DNA of 64,000 bases from Rhodamnia argentea (Eukaryota; Streptophyta; Magnoliopsida; Myrtales; Myrtaceae): NCBI RefSeq assembly GCF_020921035.1, contig NC_063155.1, positions 25,475,294-25,539,293 of the forward strand, given 5' to 3'. The notes beneath the pieces are model-generated. The model saw only the letters and a list, made by a program, of their open reading frames with translations. It was not told the DNA's origin and did no database searches. A program made the position numbers and the translations under genes. Shown here piece after piece: positions 12,413-23,469 of the stretch (its first letter is position 1; each line of letters opens with the position of its first letter).

Positions 12413-15316
12413 ATGTCTCTGATTCTTCGTCTTGTGCCCAAGCTATTCCTCTGCAGGTTTTTACTTCTTTCCGCTTGCTGGTTTGGCCTCGCTAGTTCTC
12501 AACAGAACGTCGAAACCTTCTATCCTCCAATCCCCACCGCCGCCGCCGCCGCCGCCGCCCCCAGCTCTCCTCCTCCTTCCATAAAAGACTCCCGCCAATC
12601 CCCTCCGCCGCTGCCGCCGCCGCCAGACTCGCCGCCCTCGCACAGGACAGTCGTCAAGGCCGTGGCAGCCACCGCGGCCAGCTCGCTGGTTGTCGCCACG
12701 CTCTTCTTCTTCGCAATCCAGAGGCGGAGAACCCGAAATGGTCCGGATCATGGATCGGCAGAGACGGGGCGCCTCGCACCAATGCCTCGCGGGGACTTCA
12801 CGCGATTCGGAGGGAATATGATCAAGGGGCTGATTGTGGACGAGAATGGATTGGACGTTCTTTATTGGCGGAGGCTCCAGACAAAGGGGGAGAGGACTGG
12901 GAGTTGCCTGGAGAAGAGCCTGAGCAAAGTGGTCGTGCGGAGCCCGAGAGGCCATCGAGTGGGGGATGTGAGCGGGAGAAGAGACGGGGACATGAGATTT
13001 GACAAGCACACTCAAGAATTGCCATTACTGAGAGAAGAGAAGCTATCATCATCTTGTGAAGATAATGATGTTCGAGCTCGTGAGGACGCAATTAGTGTGA
13101 ATGGAGCTTTGTATCCATTACCACCACCTCCATCAGCCAGAGTAGCGGCCCTCATGGCCGTCGAGAGACCGAGACCAATTCAACTGCCGCCGCCGCCGCC
13201 TAGGAAACCACAGGAGCCATTGATTTATTCTGCGGTTTCAACTGCTGAACACCCACCGCTACCAGTACCAGCACCACCACAACGTCCACCATCAGCAATG
13301 CCACCACCGTCGATGGCGCCACCACCCCAACCAACACCACCTAGGGCTAGGAGTACGCAGGAGCCAATGTCTTTTTCTGTGGTTTCAACTGCTGGACCGC
13401 CACCGCAATCACTACCAGCGGCACCACCATGTCCACCATCGGCAGTGCCACCACTGCTGGCACCACCGCCCCCACGTCTGCTATCAGCACTGCCGCCACC
13501 GCCGCCCCCAGCACCGCCATCACGTCCGCTATCGGCGGTACCACCGCCTCCCCCACCACCAGCAAGGCCGTCACCAGTAGCACCACCGCCACCTCCGCCG
13601 AGTAAACTGCGCGGTTTTGACTCATCCAAAAAACCACCGGCTGTAACAAAAGGACTAGAAAAGCAAGGGAAACAGGGAGAGCCTTCAGCTTCACCTGGTC
13701 AGGTGAAACTGAAGCCTCTTCACTGGGAGAAGTTTGACGCCAATGCCGATCACTCCATGGTTTGGGACAAGGTCGGCGATGGTTCTTTCAGGTAAAATCT
13801 GATTCTTTTCACACGCATTGCAGAGTTGTTCCTGAATGAATGTGTATGCAAGCAGTCACTTGTATGAACATCACACCAATACATTCAACTCTGAAGCTTA
13901 GCTAATGTAACAGTCAGAAGTCCAAAATTGCAGGCTCGACAAATCTTGGATTAATGTAATTTTGTGTTCACTTGCAGGTTCGATGATGATCTTATGGAAG
14001 ATCTGTTTGGGTTCGTTCCGGGCAATCGGAAATCCGATCAAGAAAAGGAGACCTCCTTGGGTTTGGCTTCAACCACCAAAACTGACTCGAACCCATCCTC
14101 GAAAATTTTCATCCTGGACTCTCGCAAGTCGCAGAACATTGCGATTGTGCTTAAGTCCCTGGGAGTTTCCCGTGACGAGATCCTCTATGCGGTCACGGAA
14201 GATCAAGGCCTAAGCGTAGATGTCCTAGAGAAGCTCAACAAGGTTACGCCGACAAAAGAAGAACAGTCTCAAATCCTTCAATTCGATGGAGACACCACCA
14301 GACTCGCGGATGCGGAGTCCTACCTGTACCACCTCCTGAAATCACTCCCCTCGGCATTTGCTCGCTTTAATGCCATGCTTTTCAGATCGAACTTCAAGTC
14401 GGACATCCATCACCTGAAGGAATCTATCCGGACGCTGGAACTCGCATGTGAGGAGCTTCGTACTCGTGGACTCTTCGTAAAGCTTCTAGAAGCAATCCTT
14501 AAAGCCGGAAACCGAATGAATGCAGGAACTTCCAGAGGCAACGCGCAAGCGTTCAACCTCAATTCGCTAAGAAAGCTGTCGGATGTCAAAAGCACCGACG
14601 GGAAAACCACGCTGCTTCACTTCGTAGTGGAACAAGTCGTGCGATCCGAAGGGAAGCGGTGTGCTCTCAATCGGAACTATAGTTTGAGCCGAACGAGCAG
14701 TCATAGAAGCACCGGCTCAAGCACAGATTCGGAGAATTCACAACCCAAAGACGAAAGAGAGAACGAGTACATCATGCTAGGGTTACCAGTAGTAGGAGGA
14801 CTCAGCTCCGACTTCTCTAACGTGAAGAAGGCAGCCACAATCGACTACGACAGCTTTGCCTCCTCATGCGCAGCTCTAGGACTCGGTATTGCGGAGATTC
14901 GGCAAGTTGCAGATCTATGCACAAGCGATGGCAGTGGATTAGGTGAGGAGCTGAGGAGATTCATCGCATCGGCGGAAGAAGAATTAAGATCTTTAAGTGA
15001 GGAGCAAAGGAAAGCGATGGAGTTGGTGAAGAGGACGACTGAGTATTATCAATCGGGAGCATCTAGACGAAATGGAGAGAAACCGCTGCACTTATTCATC
15101 GTGGTCAAAGATTTTCTTTGCATGGTCGATCAGGCGTGCGTCGAAATCACTCGGAACTTGCAGAGGAGGAAGACCGCCATGGTGAGCTCTACACCATGGT
15201 CGGCAACGCAAAAGTCACTGGCGAGGTCTCCCGCAAGGCTTCCAAACTTGCCGTCGCATTTCCTGTTGGAGAAGTTTAAGAGCAGTACTTCCAGCGATTC
15301 TGATGCAGAGTTCTGA
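12413..15316 (+). CDS. Class I formin (FH2 domain protein), membrane-anchored
   Basis: Exons 12413-13791 and 13978-15316 join in phase to 905 residues. Order of parts: signal peptide (about 1-29), short extensin-like SPPP-containing segment (about 50-77), transmembrane helix (about 80-102) followed by RRR, a long poly-proline FH1 region (about 240-435) and an FH2 domain (about 435-865). The FH2 domain opens with KLKPLHWEKFDAN and includes the family motif GNRMNAGTSRGNAQAFNL. Known role of plant class I formins: nucleating and bundling actin at the plasma membrane, with the outer segment touching the cell wall. The start at 12413 has the context ACCACCATG and begins a hydrophobic leader; the same frame is open upstream but has no ATG. 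One intron is fewer than many class I formins have, so intron loss is possible. It probably belongs near the FH4/FH8 group, but the subgroup is uncertain. Confidence 0.95.
12538..12561 (+). repeat. CCG trinucleotide repeat coding for poly-alanine
   Basis: A run of GCC codons encodes seven alanines in the extracellular part of the formin, just before the SPPP segment. Such runs are prone to length change, so this spot is likely polymorphic. Confidence 0.7.
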
Positions 15317-15991
15317 AGAAGACTCTCGACGGTGGCGAATCGGTTGCCGTACATAGTTCTCATCACTGTATTCATGAATTGACCAAGTGATTTTTACCCC
15401 TCCAATAGACATCAGATTCTTTCACAAATCATCAATGTACATTGCCCCTTTTTTGTGATTGACAACATCTTGACTCATTTCTTCTTTCATTGAATAGCCA
15501 GAATTCTTTCGTTTTGTCTCAGCTTCAACATGGTGTCTCCCACTCTTTTTAACTTACGCCTGGATTACAGAAACACACATGAAACTTGTGTTCTTACTGA
15601 ACAGAATTCAGATGCATTCATTTCATTTCCATGATGTTTATATCTCGAATCAAGATCATGAGAAGAAATCTTTCATAATTGATATCATATAAACATCAAA
15701 TTTCACTAGCTCGGCGCATATAATTTCATGATTAACTACAGACATGTAATGTGACTAATGACACTAGAAAGAGAGCGAAACCTTGACTTCATTAAATTAT
15801 TGAGACAGACCGACTTATCGACATTGGCTTATATTATTATCTGCTCTAGATATTCCTATGTACAATCCGCCACTCACCCTCGACTCAACATTGGATAACT
15901 GAGTCAGGGCATCGGTCCAACTTGTTCAGACATATTTCCTTTTTGCTTGACAAGTCCAAGCTTCATATCAGTAACACACCTTTCAGTCTCT
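15317..15991. other. Intergenic DNA between convergent formin and WVD2-like genes
   Basis: These 675 bases lie between the two stop codons, and the genes converge. They probably hold both 3' UTRs. AT-rich DNA with no ORF worth calling. Confidence 0.6.
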
Positions 15992-18900
15992 CTATCCAAT
16001 CATCTGTTCATGGAGAGCTTGTCGCCCTTCCCAAATCAACTTTTCTCGACCACGAGTTTCACTCTTGTAACCTTCCTGTAAACAAAACACATGCCTATCT
16101 TGTGAAATTAATTATAACCATCTACTTTAGCAGTGTTAATTCGGTTTCTGAAGACGGCAAGCTTGAAACACCATGAGTTTAATTCATGCCAAAATTAGGT
16201 AGCAAGGGCCTAGAAAAATCAGGGTTGGATTTTGCCTTACTATGAATTGGCAAAGCAATGACGGGTTGCGCCAAATTTGACAGAATGAAACTTTCAGGCT
16301 CGCCCATACCCAAGTCACACATTCGTGGCTAAGTCTTACTAGATGATAGTCGTTCTTAAAGTTCCAGAGCTCAAAAACAATATGATACGATGCCCAATCT
16401 GTGTAAACTATATAAATACAGAGAAAATTTACCTTAGCAAGACAGCTCTTTGATTTAGTTTGCCCCAGGTAAAAAGCCGGCAAGGGTGTAGCCTTGAAAT
16501 TGAGACTTTGCCTTAATTTTTTCATCTCCTCATCCCTTTTTTCCTGGACAGAATCACTCAGCTTCAGGAAAAAAGGCCGTGAATCTTTATACTTATCGCA
16601 CAACCATTTGGACAAAAGCAGCAGATCAAAGGAAAAGTAATCATCCAAAATCATCCAGGCCAGAGTCATTAAGGCTTTATCACAAGGACTTTCAAAATAT
16701 ACCACGACCGACAAAATCATGTGTATTGCTTATTTGTACCTTTGGTTTTGATTGAAGGGGTGCTTTCTCTACTTCCTTGAAAGTAGATTTCTCCTCCAGG
16801 TTCTTCCTAAACTGTTGTGAATCCATAAAGAGAGAGATAAATTTACACACGATGACAGGAAAACGAGAGGGGAATTGTAAATGATATTTCCTGCAATACC
16901 TCTTTCCTCTTCTCTGCCCGTCCATCACTTCTCAACCCAAAAGAAGACGGGAGGATCTTAGGAACCTTTTTACCCACACTTCCAGCTTTGGTTTGCCTGT
17001 TGCACGAGTTTTGCCTCAGTGAGATTTTGGGAGAATAGACCAACAAGCGAATCAACTCATGCAAAAAGAAACGGGTGTCTTATAAAGTCTTTATGCATAA
17101 TATGGACCACGTTTTTGACATATCACCACATCAGGAATGGTGTAAACAGGGATCAAGAGAAGTTTCTAATTTCCCAAACTATCATGTTGATGATGCATCA
17201 AACTCATGCAACAGGACCATTAAGATGATAAGTTCTATAAACAAAGAAAAGACGAAAGCAGATGCAAACATATTTTGACAGAATATGGTTGCTGAATGTC
17301 AAATACCAAAAAGAGACAAGACATTCTCAAGAATGGATAGTATGACCCGGACCACATTAGGAGAAAAATACAACAATTAGATAGAAAATTTTAAACTGGA
17401 CAGTCTCTCATAACCCAAGAGGCTGAAATGAAAAACAGGTATATTACGCATTACATAAAATATAACACTAATCATATAGGGGGCGCTAAGGGACCAAGTC
17501 CCATGAACTAACAATTCTGCTATAAAAGGAGAATATCCCATAAGCTATTGGAAATTTACTTGCAAAAGCCAGTACTAGATCCGTAATTTCATCATTATTA
17601 TTGTTGTATAGGAACTGAGACTAATTTCCTTTTCAATCCAATAACAAAGTAAGCCTGCCAGCTCTTTCTATGAGCAACCAAACTATCCAAATGAGACCTT
17701 TTGTAAACTTGAATCAGGCAAATGATCGTTTCAGTTTGAACCCAAGGAAAACAAAATACAACTATCTAATAGCTAGTCTGCTTTATGTTAACAACACAAA
17801 GGAAGACAACTTGCTCAATGACATCACATTGCCCCCATTCAGTAGTTTCAATTTCTTTTACTTGCCCTATATTGTATCTGAGAATATACTAAGGCCTAAA
17901 AAATGTTAGGTTAAGAAATAACTACTGTTTTAAAATTCAAAGGGACTATCATAATTCCTATAAGCAAGCAAGCTTCTTCAACATGATCCCCAAGTATCGT
18001 ATTCTAGCTTTACCCTTCTTTGCCTTTCTGTTCAGTCGCAGAATTAGGATCCCTTGCTTCAGTCACCAGTGAAGGGGCCTGCATGCGAAAAATTCCAAGA
18101 GAATCACACATTAAAAGTCTGGTTCAACTTCTTGCAGAGTAACACACACGCAAGTCCAGATATGCAAACTAGAGCAGCTCAAGAGTTATTCTCGTGGACA
18201 TGACAACTCACTGGCTTTGGCACGGAAGATCTCTCTCCACAGAATGATTTCGACAGTGCCAGACTGCCCTGAAAAGTCTTGAATGCCCGTTTAACAATGT
18301 CCTTATCGCCCATTTTTTCCATAATTAGAGATTTCCTCGACGTGGAGATGTCAGATCGATTGAAATTTGTGAAATCTGAACTAATGGACACGTTCAGTGA
18401 TTTAGAAGGAACTTTCTTGATCTCTACATTGAGAGGGTTCTTCTTCCGGGGTAACGTCGGGACTGTTTCCTTCTTTGCCGAAGGCTTTGCTGCAGATTTT
18501 GCAGCAGAAGCGGAAGTTGGCTTAGATAACCTCAGGGCAGATGCTTTGGACGACGACTTGACAACTGGCGAACCGGTCATTCCCTTTGTTTTCGCCGTGT
18601 TTCTCTCCTTATTGACTGGATTAATCTATGAACCATAAGCACGGAGAGATTAATGACCATGTCAAACTTAGAAAGCAAGTCATGATTCAGAAGAGAACGG
18701 AAAAGAAAACAATAGAAAGACACTTTTTTTTTTTTTTGGTCGAAATAGAAAGACACTTGATTGCCTCACCTTTTGAGGTTTCCTGATCCGATTCAATTTC
18801 ACATTTTCCTGTAGAACCTTTTCAGTCTTGACCGTGTCATTCTTAAGATTTTGCTGAAGTTGCTTCGCTTCTGAAGATCCAATCGGAACTTCTTGTACTA

Positions 18901-19441
18901 CCTCCTTCACAAATTCATCATCTTCTAGCTTTTCCAAGCTTAGGCCGTGTACGCTGCGGCTTGAATCTGGTTCTTCTGTAACTCCCTCGACCGGCAAGAT
19001 TTGGTCTTCTTCCACTGCAGCCACAGCATCATGAATTTGCTGTTCAAGAGATCGTTGACCCACGTCACCCACCGAGTCCTTGACTTGCTCAATTACCGGA
19101 CCCAAGTTCTCATCCTTCGACCCACCAATCTCAAAAACGGGCTCATCAATTTCACTCCCCGGATCTTTGCATTTTGGGTCATCCGATCCGGAAGAGCCAT
19201 TCTCCATCTGCTTCTCCTGATTCAGCAGCTCTGCCTTTCGGGCAGCAATCTTCTTGTAATGAGCTTCAAAGTAGGCTTTCTTCTGGGCAACTGATCCGGG
19301 AGTTGCACACTTCTCAACCTCTTCCAAGTACTTATTCGGCGAAAAAGACGACCACTTCTCCCAAGAGAGCGAATCATTCTCGAACCTACCGAACGAAACC
19401 GACACTTCAAGAGCAGCATTTGAAGCTAAACTCTCAGCCAT
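15992..19441 (-). CDS. WDL7: WVD2-like 7 protein (TPX2 family, microtubule-binding)
   Basis: Read from the minus strand, coding exons are 19441-18770, 18625-18212, 18078-18014, 16996-16900, 16811-16740, 16543-16433 and 16075-15992, giving 504 residues in one frame. The N-terminus carries the subfamily signature SVSFGRFENDSLSWEKWSSF and the AQKKAYFEAHYKKIAARKAE helix. The TPX2/WVD2 motif lies near residues 400-463, built from RSDGRAEKRKE, FRKNLEEK and LRQSLNFKATPLPAFY across three exons. The middle is basic and rich in Ser, Lys and Ala. Known role: TPX2-family WDL proteins bind and bundle cortical microtubules and affect anisotropic growth. The start codon directly follows ACAG, so a 5' UTR intron may end there. 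The last exon (ending MIG) rests on a good pyrimidine tract and frame and is the least certain. The third exon's donor overlaps an in-frame stop. Confidence 0.88.
18711..18758 (-). mobile_element. Minimal poly(A) retroposition footprint in WVD2-like intron 1
   Basis: Two exact 15-base copies of AATAGAAAGACACTT (18711-18725 and 18744-18758) flank only 18 bases, which on the minus strand read TCGACC followed by about 12 A. A short direct repeat around a 3'-terminal stub plus poly(A) is the pattern left by target-primed reverse transcription of a non-LTR or SINE RNA that stopped almost at once. The insert lies inside the first coding-region intron, near the donor of exon 1. Confidence 0.65.
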
Positions 19442-20320
19442 CTGTTCGGATCACAGCCCAGGACAAGAACCACCAAGATGGACAGAGTTCACCAACACAG
19501 TCCAAAGCTAATTAGAACAAACATTGCACCCCCCGAGTTAAAGGATAAAGAACGGAGATACGTTCATACAACAGTCAAGATTCAACCAAGTGGGTTCTTG
19601 ACTCGACAAATCCAAAGCAAAAACGGAATGTTACCTTAATCACGATTGCACTGCCAGACGACAACTAGAGAAGGGACAAACTTTGTTCAATTATAGGCAC
19701 GATGACATGATGATGAATGGGGCAATTTTTTTTTGTTTCATGAGTCGGGAGGGGAGATCATCAGGAACCATGAGGACAAAAAGAAGAGGCACATGAGCAT
19801 GTGTCTGAGTAGTGTTGCTTGTCTGAAAGACTTGCACGGTCTCTCTCCTCTCCCACACAGCTTCTGTCACACGGGACTCGAAAGAGAACCTCGTCTGTTT
19901 GTCGTACTTGGCGAGACACCTAACGTGATGAAGCCCATGATGAGAAGTGAAGGTAAGAGAATTTCTTCACCGCCACCTCTTCATAACTTTCGTCATGTTT
20001 TTCTCGCCGCTTTTTACACGGAGCGATGTCATTTTAGTAAATACATATCGTGAAGGCATTCATTAAGCAATCAAATAGCAAATATTCGTAATTTTCAATG
20101 TGCCCCCTTTTTTTTTAATCAAAAAGGGTTGAAGTCGTGTACAAAAATTTAACGTCGGGAATCTAATGTCCATATTTTATCATTTAATAAAATATTAAGG
20201 AATTTAATATTCGAGCGCTCGTCGATTTTTAAGATTAGGAAGCCAATCGGTTTAATTCAAAGTGAGAACACAATAATTTTCTCATATATTTAAGCAAAGC
20301 AAGGCCAGCATTATTAATCA
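19442..20320. other. Upstream region of the WVD2-like gene
   Basis: Probably holds the 5' UTR, a possible leader intron ending at the start codon, and the promoter of the minus-strand gene. Plus-strand ORFs here (for example 19733-20053) lack any recognisable domain and I do not call them genes. Confidence 0.45.
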
Positions 20321-20329
20321 TGAGCTCTG

Positions 20330-20900
20330 GACTTACAGAACTAGTGATGATTTTAAAGCAATCTCAATGATAACCTTACGGAGACCAAGGTGTTTTGCGA
20401 AATTTAGTCCCAACCACTAAACCTAAAAGTTCCGCTTGCAACGGCTAATATGTTCCTACGAATGCGGCAAAAACCACCAAGCCAGTCGCCCCCTTCGTTT
20501 CCGAATAAACTCCTTGCACCTGCAAGTCCTAAGTTGCATTGATAGGCCCCATCGGTATTAGGTTCAATCCACCCGGACGGTGGAGGATCCCATCTGACCA
20601 AAGTCCGAGAAGAGTCGAAATCATTTCTCTAAAAATTCCTTTTTCCCTGTACCCAAATCTCTTGAAAGAACTCGATGCCTAACTTGAGCAACGACAATCC
20701 CTTTCAATCTCATGGTAACGAGTAAAAATTTCCAAGGAAGCATCTCCAATGCCGATCGCGCGACCTCCGTCATAATTCTGCCCCGTTTCGGTTCCTTGGC
20801 CGCGATCTCCGGTCGAGTCAAACAACGGTTTCCGTAACTAGAAATTAAGCATCTTCCCCTCAGCAACGAACTGTTCGGCTCAATAATGGAGCTGAGCAAC
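20330..20900 (-). pseudogene. Broken LINE (non-LTR retrotransposon) RNase H segment
   Basis: Minus-strand translation at 20601-20404 gives VRWDPPPSGWI, NTDGAYQCN and GNEGGDWLGGFCR, the start of the plant LINE-type RNase H domain. After that the reading frame shifts and stops appear; a related text (LNFAKHLGLRKVIIEIALKSS) continues in another frame to about 20330. Upstream, 20899-20621 is open and probably holds the linker before RNase H. No reverse transcriptase domain is present. This is a decayed 3' fragment, not an active element. Confidence 0.7.
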
Positions 20901-22727
20901 AGGAGCTTCTACCAAAATTTCCAAGTGTAGTTACCTCTTTTCGCAACCATTTCTATGGTTCCCCTTTTTCACTCTTCTGCAACATTCGTCAGGACCAGCC
21001 AAGGCACACACAGTAATGAGATTAGGAAAAAGGAGACGGTCAAGCGAGGCCCACCGCTGAAGGGGACTCTGCTGGAACACGTTATGAGCCGCTGATTCAA
21101 CGACGCATCTTGCTTCTCAACTCCCCGTGGGCCACGAGATTGATATGCTTCAACTAACAGGACATGGATGCTTAAACCCCCCCACCTCCAAAATTGAAGA
21201 TTTTTTCCTCATGACAATGTATAAAAATTTGCCCAGAAGGGCCGTTCCATCAATGCGTATGGAATGCGAAATACCGTGAACTCGCCTTCATCTCGTAAGG
21301 AAATTTCTCAGGATTTGGGACCGAAACCGGCGGTCTCGTGAAATACAGAATGAGCTTTAAATTACGATTGCGGTCTATGGAGGTTAGGAAAAAAGGCGTG
21401 AGCCGTGCAGAGAAAGACGGGCTCGCTAGCGAAGAATCTCTGTGCGTACTTCGACGTGTTATGACTATGAAAATTGAAGTGTAAGTCCAGCAGGTAAAGG
21501 GCAAAAAAAAAAAACAATTGAAAGTTGAAGCATAAGCAAGAGTGGGTACGAGCGGATGTTCTTGGTAGATGGTGGATGAAAGGAGGACTTGATTTCGTAC
21601 TTGTTCTCGGCTCGAGTCACTAAATTTTTGTCCTGATTTTGATGGTTCAGTATGGTTAAGTGCTTTAATGTGGAATTTATGTTAATATGTCTGAGTTCTT
21701 ACGATTCGCCTTATATGAACTCTAATCCAAGCGACTGTTCCCCTATCATTGTGTCATCACTTTGGCAATAAACTATAATCCAAGCGAGATTGCAGTAATG
21801 GCCCGTTAATTGTCCTTATTAATTTGTGCGAGAACGAGTCAAATCGATGCACCTTGAAAAGGTTGGGTGCTTGACTTTTGGACAAATGAGGATTTGACCT
21901 TTTCGTTCACTCAATTACCGAGATCACTCCAAACTTGCGTTCCTGACTTGCGCTCCTTCGTCGCGTGCTTCTGAAAAGCTCGTTATACGCCGGATTACCG
22001 CTAACAGCATAAACTGCCGAAAAGGCTGGGTTATAAAAGATCGAATTGTCATAAGCCTTGTAAGGCGTAACATGTAGATTTTGCCAAACGTATTAGATTT
22101 GAGCCTTTAGTTTGTTGTGTTGGTCATTGTATTACCTCCTGGTTCTAGTTTTGAAGTAATTAGCATTTCATTTCATCGTTATCTCGAAGTTACTAGCTGA
22201 AATTTTATAAAAAAATAAAAAAAGAAGAAAATTTGTCGACTCTCTAGCGAGATGATGCTAGGTACAAAGAGACCGATCACAAAATTAACTTGCTAATTGG
22301 GAGATTACAAAATGGGTATCAAGACAAGTGAGTTATATTTAACCACCGATGGGATTGGCAACATATGTTAATATGCTAACTTCATGAACCAATTTATGAT
22401 CCCCCCCAAAAAAAAAAAAAAATTCACGAACCAATTAGTTTGACTCAGTGTAAGGCTTATCTGGTTATTTGTTTGTCCAACGTACGTGTCAAATACACTT
22501 TCCTATCCTGCTGTGTGTTTCGGCTGCTGTAGAGATCGAAGTGAGAGCATCCTAAAGAAGCTTCTGCCGGTTTGAGCCACTTGGGCAATAGACACATAGC
22601 ACAAGTGACTTGAAGCTCAATCGCTTTAAACTTGCTTTTGCTCCTTTTCTCCGATTCCTTTTTTATGCTCTTAAGCTACTCAATCCCACGATTTCATTCC
22701 ATCAAAGCATCACTCTCCCACAGCTTC
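20901..22727. other. Intergenic DNA upstream of the germin-like gene
   Basis: No supported gene; ORFs are under 90 codons without domains. It holds a minimal poly(A) insert at 22381-22436 (listed separately). The last 200 bases form the promoter region of the germin-like gene. Confidence 0.5.
22381..22436 (+). mobile_element. Minimal poly(A) retroposition footprint upstream of the germin-like gene
   Basis: The 14-base words TTCATGAACCAATT (22381-22394) and TTCACGAACCAATT (22423-22436) differ at one base. Between them lie TATGATCCCCCCC and about 15 A. The pattern matches the other poly(A) footprints, but the stub before the A tract is different (C-rich), so the source RNA may differ. Confidence 0.55.
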
Positions 22728-22736
22728 TATATATAA
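22728..22736 (+). promoter_or_regulatory. TATA box of the germin-like gene
   Basis: TATATATAA lies 53 bases ahead of the start codon, so the 5' leader is short, about 20-30 bases. Confidence 0.6.
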
Positions 22737-22788
22737 CATGTGACAGGTTCTCCCAAATCCTATCCAGGCACCAAAAGCCCATACCTTT

Positions 22789-23469
22789 ATGTCTATGGCC
22801 ATCGTTAAGATCACACCTTCCCCTCTTCGGACGCTGGTCGTCTTAGCCCTTATATTGAGCCATGCCCGAGCTGATCCGGATCCGCTTCAAGATTACTGTG
22901 TTGCAGACACGAGCAACCGGCACTCTTTTTGGGTCAATGGTGCGCCCTGCATTGACCCGCATTCAGCTAGCGTTTCCCACTTCACCACTTCTGCTTTATC
23001 CAAGCCAGGCAACCCAAAGGCCAACCCATTTGGGTCCAATGTCACACTTACAAACATAGCCAATTTGCCGGGGCTCAATACCATGGGCTTGACCATGGCT
23101 AGAGTTGACATTGCGGGGAATGGTCTGGTGCCACCCCACTCGCACCCGAGGGCCTCGGAGGTGACCATTTGCCTCGAGGGGGTGATCGGTGTGGGCTTTG
23201 TGGACACTTCCAACCGCCTGTTCACGCAAATACTACGACCGGGCGAGTCATTTGTATTCCCTAAAGGTTTGATTCATTACCTCTACAACTTTGATTGGAC
23301 GAACTCAGCATTGGCCATCTCGGGGTTCAATAGTCAAAACCCAGGTGCCCAAATTGCTTCACTTGCCGCATTCACAGCCAAGCCCGGGATACCCGACAAA
23401 GTACTAGCAACAGCGTTCCAGATTACAGGGCAAGACGTAGCCAGAATTCGCAAGAACCTTGGTGGATGA
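22789..23469 (+). CDS. GLP: Germin-like protein (secreted cupin)
   Basis: An uninterrupted ORF of 226 residues, close to the family's usual length. A signal peptide covers about residues 1-28 (cut near HARA). The two conserved cysteines are C37 and C54. The cupin metal ligands are present: H117, H119 and E124 in PPHSHPRASE, and H163 in FPKGLIHYLYN. N84 (NVT) is a likely glycosylation site. Known role: manganese-binding cell-wall glycoproteins, some with superoxide dismutase or oxalate oxidase activity, often linked to defence. Activity cannot be read from sequence alone. A second ATG two codons downstream (22795) is an equally possible start. The gene lies alone, transcribed towards the pyruvate dehydrogenase gene. 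Confidence 0.95.
   Translation: MSMAIVKITPSPLRTLVVLALILSHARADPDPLQDYCVADTSNRHSFWVNGAPCIDPHSASVSHFTTSALSKPGNPKANPFGSNVTLTNIANLPGLNTMGLTMARVDIAGNGLVPPHSHPRASEVTICLEGVIGVGFVDTSNRLFTQILRPGESFVFPKGLIHYLYNFDWTNSALAISGFNSQNPGAQIASLAAFTAKPGIPDKVLATAFQITGQDVARIRKNLGG

Noticed and set aside
13225-13629. 134-codon minus-strand ORF rich in glycine
   Set aside because: It is the antisense shadow of the formin poly-proline region; CCN codons read as GGN backwards, so the open frame is a composition effect.
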